A DNA stretch of 14,854 nt, taken from positions 1 to 14,854 of the forward strand of contig JAXHUA010000016.1 of assembly GCA_034189695.1 (NCBI GenBank), given 5' to 3'. The notes under the pieces were generated by a model that saw only the letters and a list, made by a program, of their open reading frames with translations, had not been told where the DNA came from and did no database searches. Numbering within the stretch: position 1 is the stretch's first letter; each line of letters opens with the position of its first letter. A program made the position numbers and the translations under genes. Source of the DNA: JAXHUA01 sp034189695 (GTDB taxonomy: Bacteria; Chloroflexota; Dehalococcoidia; E44-bin15). This document shows positions 7,423-14,854 of this stretch, one piece after another.

Positions 7423-7785
7423 TCACTCGGTCATGAGCGTGTCGTCATGCTCATAGGCGGGACAGCAGCAGCAGAGGATGACCAGGTCTGAGTCGCCGGT
7501 GTTGCGCGCCCTGTGCCTCATCCCCGGCAGGATGGCGATGCCGTCGCCCGGGCCGACCTCCCTTTCCTCCCCATCGATGCTCATGATTCCCCTGCCCTCG
7601 AGCACGTAGTAGACCTCTTCCGCCCGAACATGGTAGTGCTCGTCAGTGATCTGCCCCGGGGCCACTCTCGCCTCGGCCAGACTCTGGTTCTCTATAGAGG
7701 AGTTCCGTGGAGCGAGTATCTCTCGTATCTCCGAGCCGTCCTTGGTGATGAAAGACGGGACGTCGTTCCTATTGACCACTTCCAT
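7423..7785 (-). CDS. Small single-domain cupin protein with a CCCC tract
   Basis: A 120-residue conserved-barrel cupin. Motif 1 is textbook: G44, H50 and H52, E57, G64 (G-x5-HxH-x4-E-x6-G). Motif 2 has P87, G88, H91 and N95. These residues give the usual three-His-one-Glu metal site, so a metal-dependent role (dioxygenase, isomerase or ligand sensor) is possible, but the family is too varied to name a reaction. Four consecutive cysteines (105-108) precede PAYEHDDT near the C-terminus, a cysteine-rich tail I associate with some small archaeal and bacterial cupins. The ATG at 7785 has AAAGGAG with good spacing and overlaps the end of purC by 17 bases, so it is the last gene of the purine cluster. 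It is cytosolic by appearance. Confidence 0.8.
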   Translation of the reverse strand: MEVVNRNDVPSFITKDGSEIREILAPRNSSIENQSLAEARVAPGQITDEHYHVRAEEVYYVLEGRGIMSIDGEEREVGPGDGIAILPGMRHRARNTGDSDLVILCCCCPAYEHDDTLMTE

Positions 7786-8650
7786 CGTCCAGCTCCTTTC
7801 CCACGATGCGACGGTAGGCCTCGCGGTACCTCCGTGTCGTCTGCTCCACCACCTCGGCGGGCGGCACGGGCGCCGACGGCTCCTTGTTCCAGCCGGTCGA
7901 CGCCGACCAGTCGCGCACCGGCTGCTTGTCGAAGCTGGCCTGGGGGCGCCCCGGCTGGTACAGGCTCGCTTCCCAGAAGCGGCTCGAATCGGGCGTGAGC
8001 AGCTCGTCGATGAGTATCAACTCGCCGTCTATCAGCCCGAACTCCATCTTGGTGTCGGCGATGATGATGCCCCGCTCCAATGCGTAGTCGTGAGCGTAGC
8101 GGTAGATGGCGATGCTCTTCTCCATCAACTCCGCAGTCCGTGTCTTCCCCACCATGGCCTCGACCTCTCCAACGGTCATCGGTTCGTCATGGCCGGCTTC
8201 CGCCTTGGTGGTAGGCGTGAATATGGGCTCGGGCAGCTTCTCACTCTCCACCAGCCCTTGCGGCAGCGAGATGCCACAGATGCTGCCGCTCCTCCCGTAC
8301 TCCTCCCATGCTGAGCCCGAGATATAGCCGCGCACCACGCACTCGACGTCGATGCGCTCCGCCTTGCGCACAATCATCGAGCGTCGCGCCAGATAGGGAT
8401 GCTCCTCGTCCTTCTCCACCACCTCGATGAAGTGGTTGGGGACGAGATGCGCCGTCTTCTCGAACCAGAAGGCGGAGAGCAGGTTGAGCACCACTCCCTT
8501 GTCCGGGATACCGCTGGGCAGGACCACGTCGTAGACCGAGATGCGGTCGGTGGCCACGATGAGCAGCCTGTCGCCGCCCAGGTCGTAGCCATCGCGCACT
8601 TTGCCGCGAAACACTCGATTGGGCAGGTTGGTTTCAACGATCGTCTGCAT
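7769..8650 (-). CDS. purC: Phosphoribosylaminoimidazole-succinocarboxamide synthase (SAICAR synthetase) PurC
   Basis: PurC joins aspartate to CAIR using ATP in de novo purine synthesis. At 293 residues it is the longer SAICAR synthetase form. Recognisable blocks in order are GKVRDGYDLGGDRLL and ATDRISVYD near the N-terminus (nucleotide binding), VVRGYISGSAWEEY, the LPEPIFTPTTKAEAGHDE block, the metal/ATP-site stretch IIADTKMEFG, and LIDELLTPDSSRFW. No key block is missing. The ATG at 8650 follows AAGGAG with a 4-base spacer. The start lies 17 bases inside the end of the upstream HEPN-like gene, and its own end overlaps the cupin by 17 bases. PurB, the next enzyme in the pathway, is encoded two genes upstream on the same strand, so both are probably on one transcript. 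Confidence 0.95.
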   Translation of the reverse strand: MQTIVETNLPNRVFRGKVRDGYDLGGDRLLIVATDRISVYDVVLPSGIPDKGVVLNLLSAFWFEKTAHLVPNHFIEVVEKDEEHPYLARRSMIVRKAERIDVECVVRGYISGSAWEEYGRSGSICGISLPQGLVESEKLPEPIFTPTTKAEAGHDEPMTVGEVEAMVGKTRTAELMEKSIAIYRYAHDYALERGIIIADTKMEFGLIDGELILIDELLTPDSSRFWEASLYQPGRPQASFDKQPVRDWSASTGWNKEPSAPVPPAEVVEQTTRRYREAYRRIVGKELDDGSGQ

Positions 8651-9353
8651 CTAGCTCCTTCGACCTCGCGATGAGCACGCGACAAAGGTAACGAGCTAGA
8701 CTCTGGAAGCCGTACGCAGCCTTCAAGAAGTACCTTTCATCTACGGCCGCCTCGTCCCCGGCACTGAGATGCGACGCCCCCACGCGCTTCAAGTATCGCT
8801 CATCGACAATGCCGCCGCAATGAAGCAGAAGATTCCTCCGGGCGAAGACCTCATCCAACTCGCACAAGCGCAAATTGACCGACGCGGTGTCTAGTGAAAC
8901 GTGCAGCGTCTTCTCTAGGTAGCGCACCTGCCTGGAAAAGGCACACCTGCCAATCTTGTCCGACTGTCTGCGAATAAGCAAGACAGCGGCGGAGTCCGCG
9001 AAGAAAGCCTCAAACAGCGCCACCATGTAAACGAGAGCCACCGTGCAAAGCAATTGCCTGCGCATACCCTCAAGGTCTGAGGCGACGCCCTGCCAGCCGT
9101 TGACGGCACGATCCCACGCCATGCCAATCTCTTCAACAGTGTCCCCTTGTGACGCACCCTGCCGCCTGAGTTCGCCCCATGCCGTTTCAGCCATCTGCTT
9201 AGCTGACTCCAACTGCACCGCATGATCCCCAATTTCCCCCCGAGCGCCGCTGTAGAATTGGTCAGTCCAGTAGAAGAAAAGGAGCAGCTCTTGGCTCTTG
9301 TCAAAAAAGAGCCGATAGACCGTTTCCAGCTTGTTGATGCGCTCCTCGTTCAT
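8634..9353 (-). CDS. Hypothetical HEPN-like protein (RNxxxH motif) between purB and purC
   Basis: I do not recognise a named orthologue. The 239-residue protein is almost entirely helical in appearance. A hydrophobic helix at about residues 99-127 (CTVALVYMVALFEAFFAD) resembles the core helix of RiboL-PSP/MAE_28990-type HEPN domains, and R173-N174-LLL-H178 fits the HEPN signature R-x4-H, the catalytic pair of HEPN RNases. HEPN proteins are often RNA-cleaving toxins or defence effectors, but inactive structural versions exist. No nucleotidyltransferase or antitoxin partner is adjacent. It starts 37 bases after the purB stop and overlaps the purC start by 17 bases. A sampled 60-base line (9001-9060) is 50% GC against 63% in a purB line (9481-9540), a hint of later insertion. 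Start: ATG at 9353 is preferred; GTG at 9365 is possible and neither has a strong ribosome site. Confidence 0.55.
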   Translation of the reverse strand: MNEERINKLETVYRLFFDKSQELLLFFYWTDQFYSGARGEIGDHAVQLESAKQMAETAWGELRRQGASQGDTVEEIGMAWDRAVNGWQGVASDLEGMRRQLLCTVALVYMVALFEAFFADSAAVLLIRRQSDKIGRCAFSRQVRYLEKTLHVSLDTASVNLRLCELDEVFARRNLLLHCGGIVDERYLKRVGASHLSAGDEAAVDERYFLKAAYGFQSLARYLCRVLIARSKELDADDR

Positions 9354-9390
9354 CCCACTCGGCACTCCGCTGTGTTCTGCGACAAGGTGA

Positions 9391-10683
9391 TCAGTTCAGC
9401 CCAAGGCGGTCGAAGACGGCGTCGACGTGGCGGATGTAGTAGTTGTAGTCGAAGATGCTCTCCAGCTCGGCCGGCGGCAGTTGCCGCGTCACCTCGGCGT
9501 CGCTACACAGCACGTCGAAGAAGCTCGACCTCTCCTGCCACACCTTCATGGCGTTGCGCTGCACCATACGGTACGCCTCCTCCCGCGCCAGCCCCTTGTC
9601 GATGAGCGCCAGCATCACCCGCTGTGAGAACACGAGCCCTCTCGTGAGTCCGAGGTTCTCCTTCATCCGCTCCGGATACACCTGGAGGCCGTTCATGATG
9701 CAGGTGAACAGGTCGAGAACGTAGTCCAGCACCAGGCACGAATCGGGGAGGATTATGCGCTCGGTGGACGAGTGGCTGATGTCCCGCTCGTGCCACAGGG
9801 CGATATTCTCCATCGCCGTCACTGCGTGGCCACGGACCACCCGCGCCAGCCCGCACACGCGCTCGCACAGCTCCGGGTTTCGCTTGTGCGGCATGGCCGA
9901 CGAGCCCGTCTGCCCCGCCTCGAAAGGCTCCTCCGCCTCCCGGACCTCGGTCCGTTGCAGCCCTCTGATCTCCAGGGCGAAATTGTCCAGAGAGCTGGCG
10001 ATGATGGCCAGCGTGGTCACGAACTGCGCGTGGCGGTCGCGCTGGATGATCTGGGTGGACACGGGAGCCGGCTCGAGCGCCAGCCTGGTGCAGGCGAGCC
10101 TCTCCACCTCGGGAGACAGGGTAGCGTAGGTCCCCACCGCTCCCGAGACCTTGCCCACCGATATCGCTGTCTTCGCCTCAGCGAGACGGTGGGCGTTTCG
10201 CTTCATCTCCTCGACCCACAGAGCGAGCTTCCAGCCGAAGGTGATGGGCTCAGCATGCACACCGTGGGTGCGGCCGATCATGATGGTATTCTTGTGCTCT
10301 ATCGCCTTTTCCTTGAGCACGGTGATGAGTCCATCAACGCCCCGCGCCAGGATATCGCACGCCTCGCGCAACTGTAGATTGAGAGCCGTGTCCCATACAT
10401 CGTTTGTGGTCAGGCCGAGGTGAACATAGCGGCTCTCCTCGCCCAGGCTCTCGGCCACGGAGCCGAGAAAGGCAGTCATGTCGTGGTGGGTCTCCTTGAG
10501 GATCTCCCGCATCCGATCGAGGTCGCAGGTGGCGCACTCGATCTTGGCCAGCGCTTCCCTGGGGATGACCCCCAGCTCGCACCAGGCCTGGCACACGGCG
10601 ATCTCGACCCGGAGCCACTTGTCGAACTTCGACTCGTCCGACCAGACCCTCTTCATCTCCGGCCTTGAGTATCGGTCTATCAT
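9391..10683 (-). CDS. purB: Adenylosuccinate lyase PurB
   Basis: PurB splits fumarate from SAICAR (giving AICAR) and from adenylosuccinate (giving AMP). The 430-residue protein is a fumarase/aspartase-superfamily lyase with the signature GSSAMPHKRNP at 260-270, where S261/S262 lie in the mobile catalytic loop. The catalytic histidine regions are ETHHDMTAF (64-72) and GRTHGVHAEP (137-146). Full length is consistent with the family, and no key residue is missing. The ATG at 10683 follows a purine-rich GGTAGGGGGAG that runs almost up to the start codon. It heads the minus-strand cluster purB - HEPN-like - purC - cupin. The product AICAR is also released by the histidine pathway, encoded on the opposite strand of this window. 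Confidence 0.96.
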   Translation of the reverse strand: MIDRYSRPEMKRVWSDESKFDKWLRVEIAVCQAWCELGVIPREALAKIECATCDLDRMREILKETHHDMTAFLGSVAESLGEESRYVHLGLTTNDVWDTALNLQLREACDILARGVDGLITVLKEKAIEHKNTIMIGRTHGVHAEPITFGWKLALWVEEMKRNAHRLAEAKTAISVGKVSGAVGTYATLSPEVERLACTRLALEPAPVSTQIIQRDRHAQFVTTLAIIASSLDNFALEIRGLQRTEVREAEEPFEAGQTGSSAMPHKRNPELCERVCGLARVVRGHAVTAMENIALWHERDISHSSTERIILPDSCLVLDYVLDLFTCIMNGLQVYPERMKENLGLTRGLVFSQRVMLALIDKGLAREEAYRMVQRNAMKVWQERSSFFDVLCSDAEVTRQLPPAELESIFDYNYYIRHVDAVFDRLGLN

Positions 10684-10694
10684 CTCCCCCTACC

Positions 10695-10720
10695 TACGGC
10701 TGGCTTCACGAGCCAGACTC
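10695..10720 (-). other. Gap between MFS transporter and purB with a small hairpin
   Basis: The 86-base gap (10684-10769) contains CTGGCT-TCACG-AGCCAG (10700-10716), a 6-bp stem without a T-run on either strand. It could separate the transporter genes from the purine cluster, or be chance. I see no convincing promoter for purB here. Confidence 0.25.
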
Positions 10721-10769
10721 AACCCCGCTAGTCTACCACACGGGAGGGAGTATGCCAAAGGCCCGGCTA

Positions 10770-12059
10770 CTACTCGCTTTGCGCCGCTTTCTTCATGCGG
10801 GGACTGCGGGCGAGGAAGATGGCTACAGTCGCCAGAGCGTAGACGACGAGGAAAACAATGAAGGCCGTAGCGTAGCTTCCGGAGATGTCGCAGATCACGC
10901 CTCCGAGCACCGGCCCCACCGAGGAGCCCACCGCACCGGCAAGCGAGACCCAGCCGAAGATGACCCCGAACGATGCTATCCCGAAGAGCTGCCCCGTCAC
11001 CAGAGGCTGCACGGCGACGTTTCCTCCCATGGAGAAGCCATACACGAAGACAAAGAAGCACATCATCGCCGGGCTGTGCGTCATTATCAGGACGACTACG
11101 CCCACAAGCTGCATGGCGAAACACACGATTGCCGCGTGCCTGGGGTTGAGCCGGTCGGCCAGGAAGCCGAAGGCCAGCTTGCCCAGGCCGCCCATCCCGC
11201 CGGTGAAGCCCAGGGCGAAGGTGGCGGTCGCCATCGGAATGCCCATGACCGTAAGGAAATTCACCTCGTTCTGGAGCACGCCCGCGACAACCATGCTGCT
11301 CAGGAAGAACGCGGAAAGCAATAGCCAGTACGACGGGGTGCGGAATGCTTTCGACGGCGTCCATTTCTCCTCGCCACCAGGGGCCCCCACGTCATCCCTC
11401 GTCGCCATCGGCTCCGCGACCCGCGTCAGCCTCCACACGGTCAACCCCGTCGGGCAGCAGCCCCATATCCTCAGGCCTCGTCCTCATCACCAGCATAATG
11501 GGCAGAATGATTAGAACGGCGGTCATTATCCCAGCACGAGGAAGGCCCCGCGCCAGCCAATGCTCTCAATGAGATAGCCAGTCAGCGGAGCGATCAGCAT
11601 TGCGCCGATGGACATCCCGGTGGTGGATATGCCCATGGCTAGACCTCTCCTCTTCACGAACCAGTGGGAGATAGCCACGCTCGCCGGGATGAAGCCAGCC
11701 GCGCTCAGGCCCAGCCCTACAAAGGCATACAGGACGTAGAGATGCCACAGCGAGCTGGTCAAGCTGAGGAGCATCAGGCCGGCGGCGCCAATCACTCCCC
11801 CGACCAGGAGCACGAGTTTCGGGCCGTAGTTCTCCGTCAGCCTGCCCACTATCGGCCCGGTGAGACCGATAACCAGCAAGTATACCGACACGGCGGCGGA
11901 AACAGCCGTTGTGCTGGCGCCGAGCACGTCGATGAGCGTCGGCAGGAACCTGCCGCAGGCGTAGAAAGCAGCCCCGGCGTGAAACATGAGCACGATGAAG
12001 GACGCGGCCACAATCCACCAGCCGTAGAATATCCTTCCCCTCAGCGATACCCCTCCCAC
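10770..12059 (-). pseudogene. MFS transporter, OFA-like, with a local double frameshift
   Basis: This is the third tandem copy of a 12-TM major facilitator. The N-terminal half (12059-11526; RGRIFYGWW near the start, motif-A-like GRLTENYGPK) ends at a TAA after FLVLG. The C-terminal half (about 11444-10770, with FGFLADRLNPR) lies in the same frame. Between them, 11527 to about 11392, the conserved sequence TAVLII...MRTRPEDMGLLPDGV is in another frame that ends at a TGA (11394-11392). So one base was lost near 11529-11532 (paralogues read CTGGGC then TTGATG or GTGCTG; here CTGGGA then TAATG), and the frame is restored within the variable central linker. The GTG at 12059 aligns with the ATG starts of the paralogues; GTG at 12074 is also possible. 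Either a recent pseudogene or sequencing/assembly indels; with both corrected the length matches the sister genes. Confidence 0.75.
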
Positions 12060-12142
12060 GTGCTCTTCCAGCACCGAATGGTCTGCTCGCGCTGCGACCG
12101 CGCGGGCCGCCGGACCGAGGTGCTATCAGGCGCCCGCCAGGG

Positions 12143-13426
12143 TCACGTCGCCGCGTCTCCGCCCCTTGGCTTCGGCTTGCGGGCGAGAAGTACCGCCCCG
12201 ATTGCCACGGCATACACCGCAATGAACACAATGAAGGCGATGGAGTAGCTTCCAGAAACGTCGTAGATCGCTCCACCTATGACCGGTCCGAGAGCGGAGC
12301 CAACGGCGCCCGCCAGCGCCATCCAGCCGAATATCGCGCCAAAGGACGATATGCCGTAGAGTTGTGCCGTGAGAAGAGGCTGCATGGTCACGTTTCCACC
12401 CATGGCGAACCCGTACACAAAGACGAAGACCCAGACCATGGCCGGAGAGCGCGTCATGAACAGCACCACCACCCCAACCAGCTGGAGAGTGAAGCACAGC
12501 AGGGCCGTGTATCTGGGACCCAGCTTGTCAGCAACGAAGCCAAAGACCAGCTTGCCCAGGCCACCTATCCCCCCGGTGAAGCCAAGGGCGAAGGTCGCCA
12601 TGACCATCGGGATGCCCATGATAGTGAGGAAGTTGACCTCGTTCTGGAGCACGCCGGCTATCACCAGGCCGGTGAGGAAGAAAGCCACCATCAGCATCCA
12701 GAACCCCAGGGTCCTGACCGCTCCCGAAAGTGTCCACCCCGGGTCATCGGCACCGGTCGCACCGGCCAGGTCTGGCATTTGCGACGCCTCGGCAACCTCG
12801 ACTGCGGCCACTCCGTCCGGCAGCAGCCCTTTGTCCTCGGGTTTGGTGCGCATGACGAGCATTGTGGCGGGCGTGACCAGGACCACGGTCAGCACGCCCA
12901 GGGTGACAAAGGCCATTCGCCATCCAATCCCGTCGATGAGGAAGCCCACCAGCGGCGCCAGTAAGGCCGCCCCCAGGGACATCCCCACATTGGCAATCCC
13001 TACGGCCAGCCCCCTTCTCCTCACAAACCAGTTTGACAGCACGACGTTCACCGGCACGAAGCCAGCCGCGCTGAAGCCCACCCCCACCAGAACGTAGAGA
13101 GCGTACAGATGCCACACCTGCGTTGCCGCGCCGACAAGCATGAGCGCGCCACCAGCCAGCACCGCACCGACGGAGATCACCAATCGCGGGCTGTACATAT
13201 CGCTCAGCTTGCCGATGACTGGAGAGACCAGCCCCGCCACAAGCATATACACCGACGCCACGCCGGCGATGGCCGCCGTGGTGGAGCCGAACGCCCCAAC
13301 CAAGGTGGGCAGGAACCTGCTGAAGGAGTAGAAGGCGGCCCCGGTATGCAACATGAGCACTATGAACGAGACCGCGACTATCCACCATCCGTAGAAGAGC
13401 CGTCTACCTCTGGGTTGTTCCTCCAT
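12143..13426 (-). CDS. MFS transporter, oxalate/formate antiporter-like family (copy 2)
   Basis: A 427-residue polytopic membrane protein with 12 predicted transmembrane segments split by a hydrophilic central linker (PDGVAAVEVAEASQM...), the major facilitator layout. The N-terminal RLFYGWWIVAVSF is typical of the OFA / monocarboxylate-porter branch. Motif-A-like loops occur after TM2 (GKLSDMYSPR) and TM8 (FGFVADKLGPR). TM7 carries VLQNEVNFLTIMGIP, shared by all three copies. Substrate cannot be deduced; small organic anions are the family norm, but I see no lysine in the TM11 segment where OxlT has one. The ATG at 13426 follows AGAGGG with a 7-base spacer; the longer TTG start (13447) includes that ribosome site and is rejected. 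It begins 58 bases after the stop of copy 3, so the two are probably co-transcribed. Confidence 0.85.
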   Translation of the reverse strand: MEEQPRGRRLFYGWWIVAVSFIVLMLHTGAAFYSFSRFLPTLVGAFGSTTAAIAGVASVYMLVAGLVSPVIGKLSDMYSPRLVISVGAVLAGGALMLVGAATQVWHLYALYVLVGVGFSAAGFVPVNVVLSNWFVRRRGLAVGIANVGMSLGAALLAPLVGFLIDGIGWRMAFVTLGVLTVVLVTPATMLVMRTKPEDKGLLPDGVAAVEVAEASQMPDLAGATGADDPGWTLSGAVRTLGFWMLMVAFFLTGLVIAGVLQNEVNFLTIMGIPMVMATFALGFTGGIGGLGKLVFGFVADKLGPRYTALLCFTLQLVGVVVLFMTRSPAMVWVFVFVYGFAMGGNVTMQPLLTAQLYGISSFGAIFGWMALAGAVGSALGPVIGGAIYDVSGSYSIAFIVFIAVYAVAIGAVLLARKPKPRGGDAAT

Positions 13427-13484
13427 CTGATATCCCTCTGTTCTCAATTCGCTGGTGTGACGTCCAACTACAGGCGTCGAGTGC

Positions 13485-14783
13485 TCACAACGTCGCGACG
13501 GCGACGGCCGGCTTCGGTTTCCGTGCCAGACTCAACGCTGCAATGGCCATCACGTACGCCCCAAGGCAGATGACCAGGCCGACAGTGTAGCTACCCGACA
13601 GGTCGTAGACCGCTCCCATCAAGATCGGCCCAAGCCCCGACCCCACTGCGGCAGCCGCCAGGACCCACCCGTAGATGGCGGCGAAGGACTTCATGCCGAA
13701 GAGCTCCGCGGTAACGAGTGGCTCCATGGTTAGCCATCCGCCCATGGCGAAGCCGTATACCACGACGAATACCCACACCATGACCGTCGTGTGGGTCAGC
13801 ATGAGCAGGACCAGTCCAACCAGTTGCAGGGCGATACAGATGATGCTCGCATATCGAGGTGTGAGCCTGTCCCCCAGGGCACCGAAGACCACCTTCCCAA
13901 CGCCTCCTATCCCTCCGGTGAAGCCAAGAGCGAACGAGGCCGCCGCCAGCGGCACTCCCATGTTCTTCAGGATGTTCACCTCGTGCTGCAGCACGCCCAC
14001 CACCACGATACCGGCGAACAGGAAGGTAGCGAGCACCAGCCAGAAAGCCGGCGTTCGGAATGCCCGCGCCAGGGTATAGCCTTCCACGCCCGGACTCCCA
14101 TCAGTGTTCGGGGCCGGTGGGTCAGCCACAGTAGCTGCTTGCGACACCGGCTCAGGGCCCACATGTGCAACCCCATCCGGCAGCAGGCCCATTTCCTCGG
14201 GCCGGTTCCTCATCAGAAAGATTGATGGGACGATAATCAGCACGGCAGTCATCAAGCCCAGGACGACGAACGCCATTCGCCATCCGAAGCCAATGATGAG
14301 ATAGTGTGCCAGGGGGGCGATGAGAATCGCCCCCACGGATACTCCAGCCATGGCGATGCCCATGGCCACACCTCTCCTTTTGGTGAACCAGTTGGAGATG
14401 GCCACGCTCACCGGCACAAAACCAGCCCCACTCATCCCGATCCCGACCACGAAGAAGAACACGTACAGGTGCCACAGCGCCCTGGAGACACTGAGCAACA
14501 TCAGCCCCGCGCCAGCGATAGCGGCACCGACGATGATGAGCTTCTTGGGGCCGTACCTGTCGGTCAGCTTGCCGGCGATGGGCCCGGTGATGCCAACGAT
14601 AAGCATGTACACGGACCCTGCGGCCGAGACAGCAGTCAGCCCGGAGTTGAACTCCTCAACCAGAGTGGGGATGAATCTGCCAAAAGCATAGAACGTCGCG
14701 CCCACATGCAGCATGGTCACCACCATGCTCACCGCGACAATCCACCAGCCATAGAAGACGCGCCCTCTCGGGGCCTGTCCCAT
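13485..14783 (-). CDS. MFS transporter, oxalate/formate antiporter-like family (copy 3, first in the array)
   Basis: A 432-residue 12-TM major facilitator, first in transcription order of the three paralogues. Residues 9-14 (VFYGWW) begin TM1; motif A is GKLTDRYGPK at 71-80, and the corresponding C-half loop is FGALGDRLTPR. The central linker is rich in Pro, Asp and Ala and differs strongly from the sister copies, while the TM segments are well conserved, which indicates old duplication under purifying selection. TM7 has VLQHE where the other copies have VLQNE, a possible specificity difference. The ATG at 14783 is preceded by GGGAG with a 5-base spacer; the longer TTG start at 14804 lies inside an inverted repeat and is rejected. 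Substrate unknown. Confidence 0.85.
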   Translation of the reverse strand: MGQAPRGRVFYGWWIVAVSMVVTMLHVGATFYAFGRFIPTLVEEFNSGLTAVSAAGSVYMLIVGITGPIAGKLTDRYGPKKLIIVGAAIAGAGLMLLSVSRALWHLYVFFFVVGIGMSGAGFVPVSVAISNWFTKRRGVAMGIAMAGVSVGAILIAPLAHYLIIGFGWRMAFVVLGLMTAVLIIVPSIFLMRNRPEEMGLLPDGVAHVGPEPVSQAATVADPPAPNTDGSPGVEGYTLARAFRTPAFWLVLATFLFAGIVVVGVLQHEVNILKNMGVPLAAASFALGFTGGIGGVGKVVFGALGDRLTPRYASIICIALQLVGLVLLMLTHTTVMVWVFVVVYGFAMGGWLTMEPLVTAELFGMKSFAAIYGWVLAAAAVGSGLGPILMGAVYDLSGSYTVGLVICLGAYVMAIAALSLARKPKPAVAVATL

Positions 14784-14793
14784 ATTCTCTCCC

Positions 14794-14809
14794 AACGGTG
14801 TCAACCGTT
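14794..14809. promoter_or_regulatory. Inverted repeat upstream of the transporter array, possible operator
   Basis: AACGGT-GTCA-ACCGTT is a perfect 6+6 inverted repeat with a 4-base spacer, centred about 18 bases before the ATG at 14783. It could bind a regulator of the transporter array or form a small hairpin next to the ribosome site. Sequence beyond 14854 is needed to locate the promoter; no regulator gene is visible in the window. Confidence 0.3.
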
Positions 14810-14854
14810 CACTATGGCCGTATGCATGAACTCACACCCCGCATCGCCTCAGCC

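Noticed and set aside
1..14854. CRISPR arrays, insertion sequences, tRNA or rRNA genes
   Set aside because: No regularly spaced repeats, transposase-like proteins, terminal inverted repeats or RNA gene sequences were recognised on either strand.

Overview
The window is ordinary bacterial chromosome of fairly high GC (about 60% by eye). The gene content and the style of the proteins suggest an uncultured Chloroflexota / Dehalococcoidia-like bacterium, but that is an inference of low to moderate strength: there is no rRNA or other phylogenetic marker here. Genes are tightly packed with many short start/stop overlaps, and no gene-free stretch exceeds 300 bases.

Layout. (1) Positions 26-6451, plus strand: a histidine biosynthesis operon, hisZ - hisG - (zinc phospholipase C-like hydrolase) - hisD - hisC - hisB. 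It ends at a strong hairpin (6463-6495) that can serve both converging transcription units. hisG is unusual: it encodes two HisG domains in tandem in one 466-residue chain. The hydrolase between hisG and hisD is not a standard his gene. hisA, hisF, hisH, hisI/hisE and a recognisable histidinol-phosphatase are not in the window. (2) Positions 6515-7216, minus strand: a peroxiredoxin whose peroxidatic cysteine codon is an in-frame TGA. It is followed at the right distance by a hairpin with a GGUC loop, as expected of a bacterial SECIS element. I read it as one 233-residue selenoprotein, which a conventional gene caller would split in two. (3) Positions 7423-10683, minus strand: a purine cluster in transcription order purB - HEPN-like protein - purC - small cupin, each gene overlapping or nearly touching the next. 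(4) Positions 10770-14783, minus strand: three tandem paralogous 12-TM major facilitator transporters of the oxalate/formate-antiporter (OFA)-like type. The two upstream copies are intact. The third carries a local double frameshift.

How the parts work together. HisZ and HisG form the first enzyme of histidine synthesis, HisB, HisC and HisD carry out later steps, and the embedded hydrolase is a speculative candidate for the missing phosphatase. PurB and PurC act in de novo purine synthesis; PurB also links AICAR production to the histidine pathway, which releases AICAR. The Sec-peroxiredoxin is a peroxide-detoxifying enzyme with its own likely promoter. The transporters probably move small organic anions, but their substrate cannot be read from sequence.

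Main items for follow-up: the selenocysteine peroxiredoxin with its SECIS hairpin, the tandem HisG with complementary loss of motifs between its halves, the zinc hydrolase inside the his operon, and the HEPN protein inside the pur operon.
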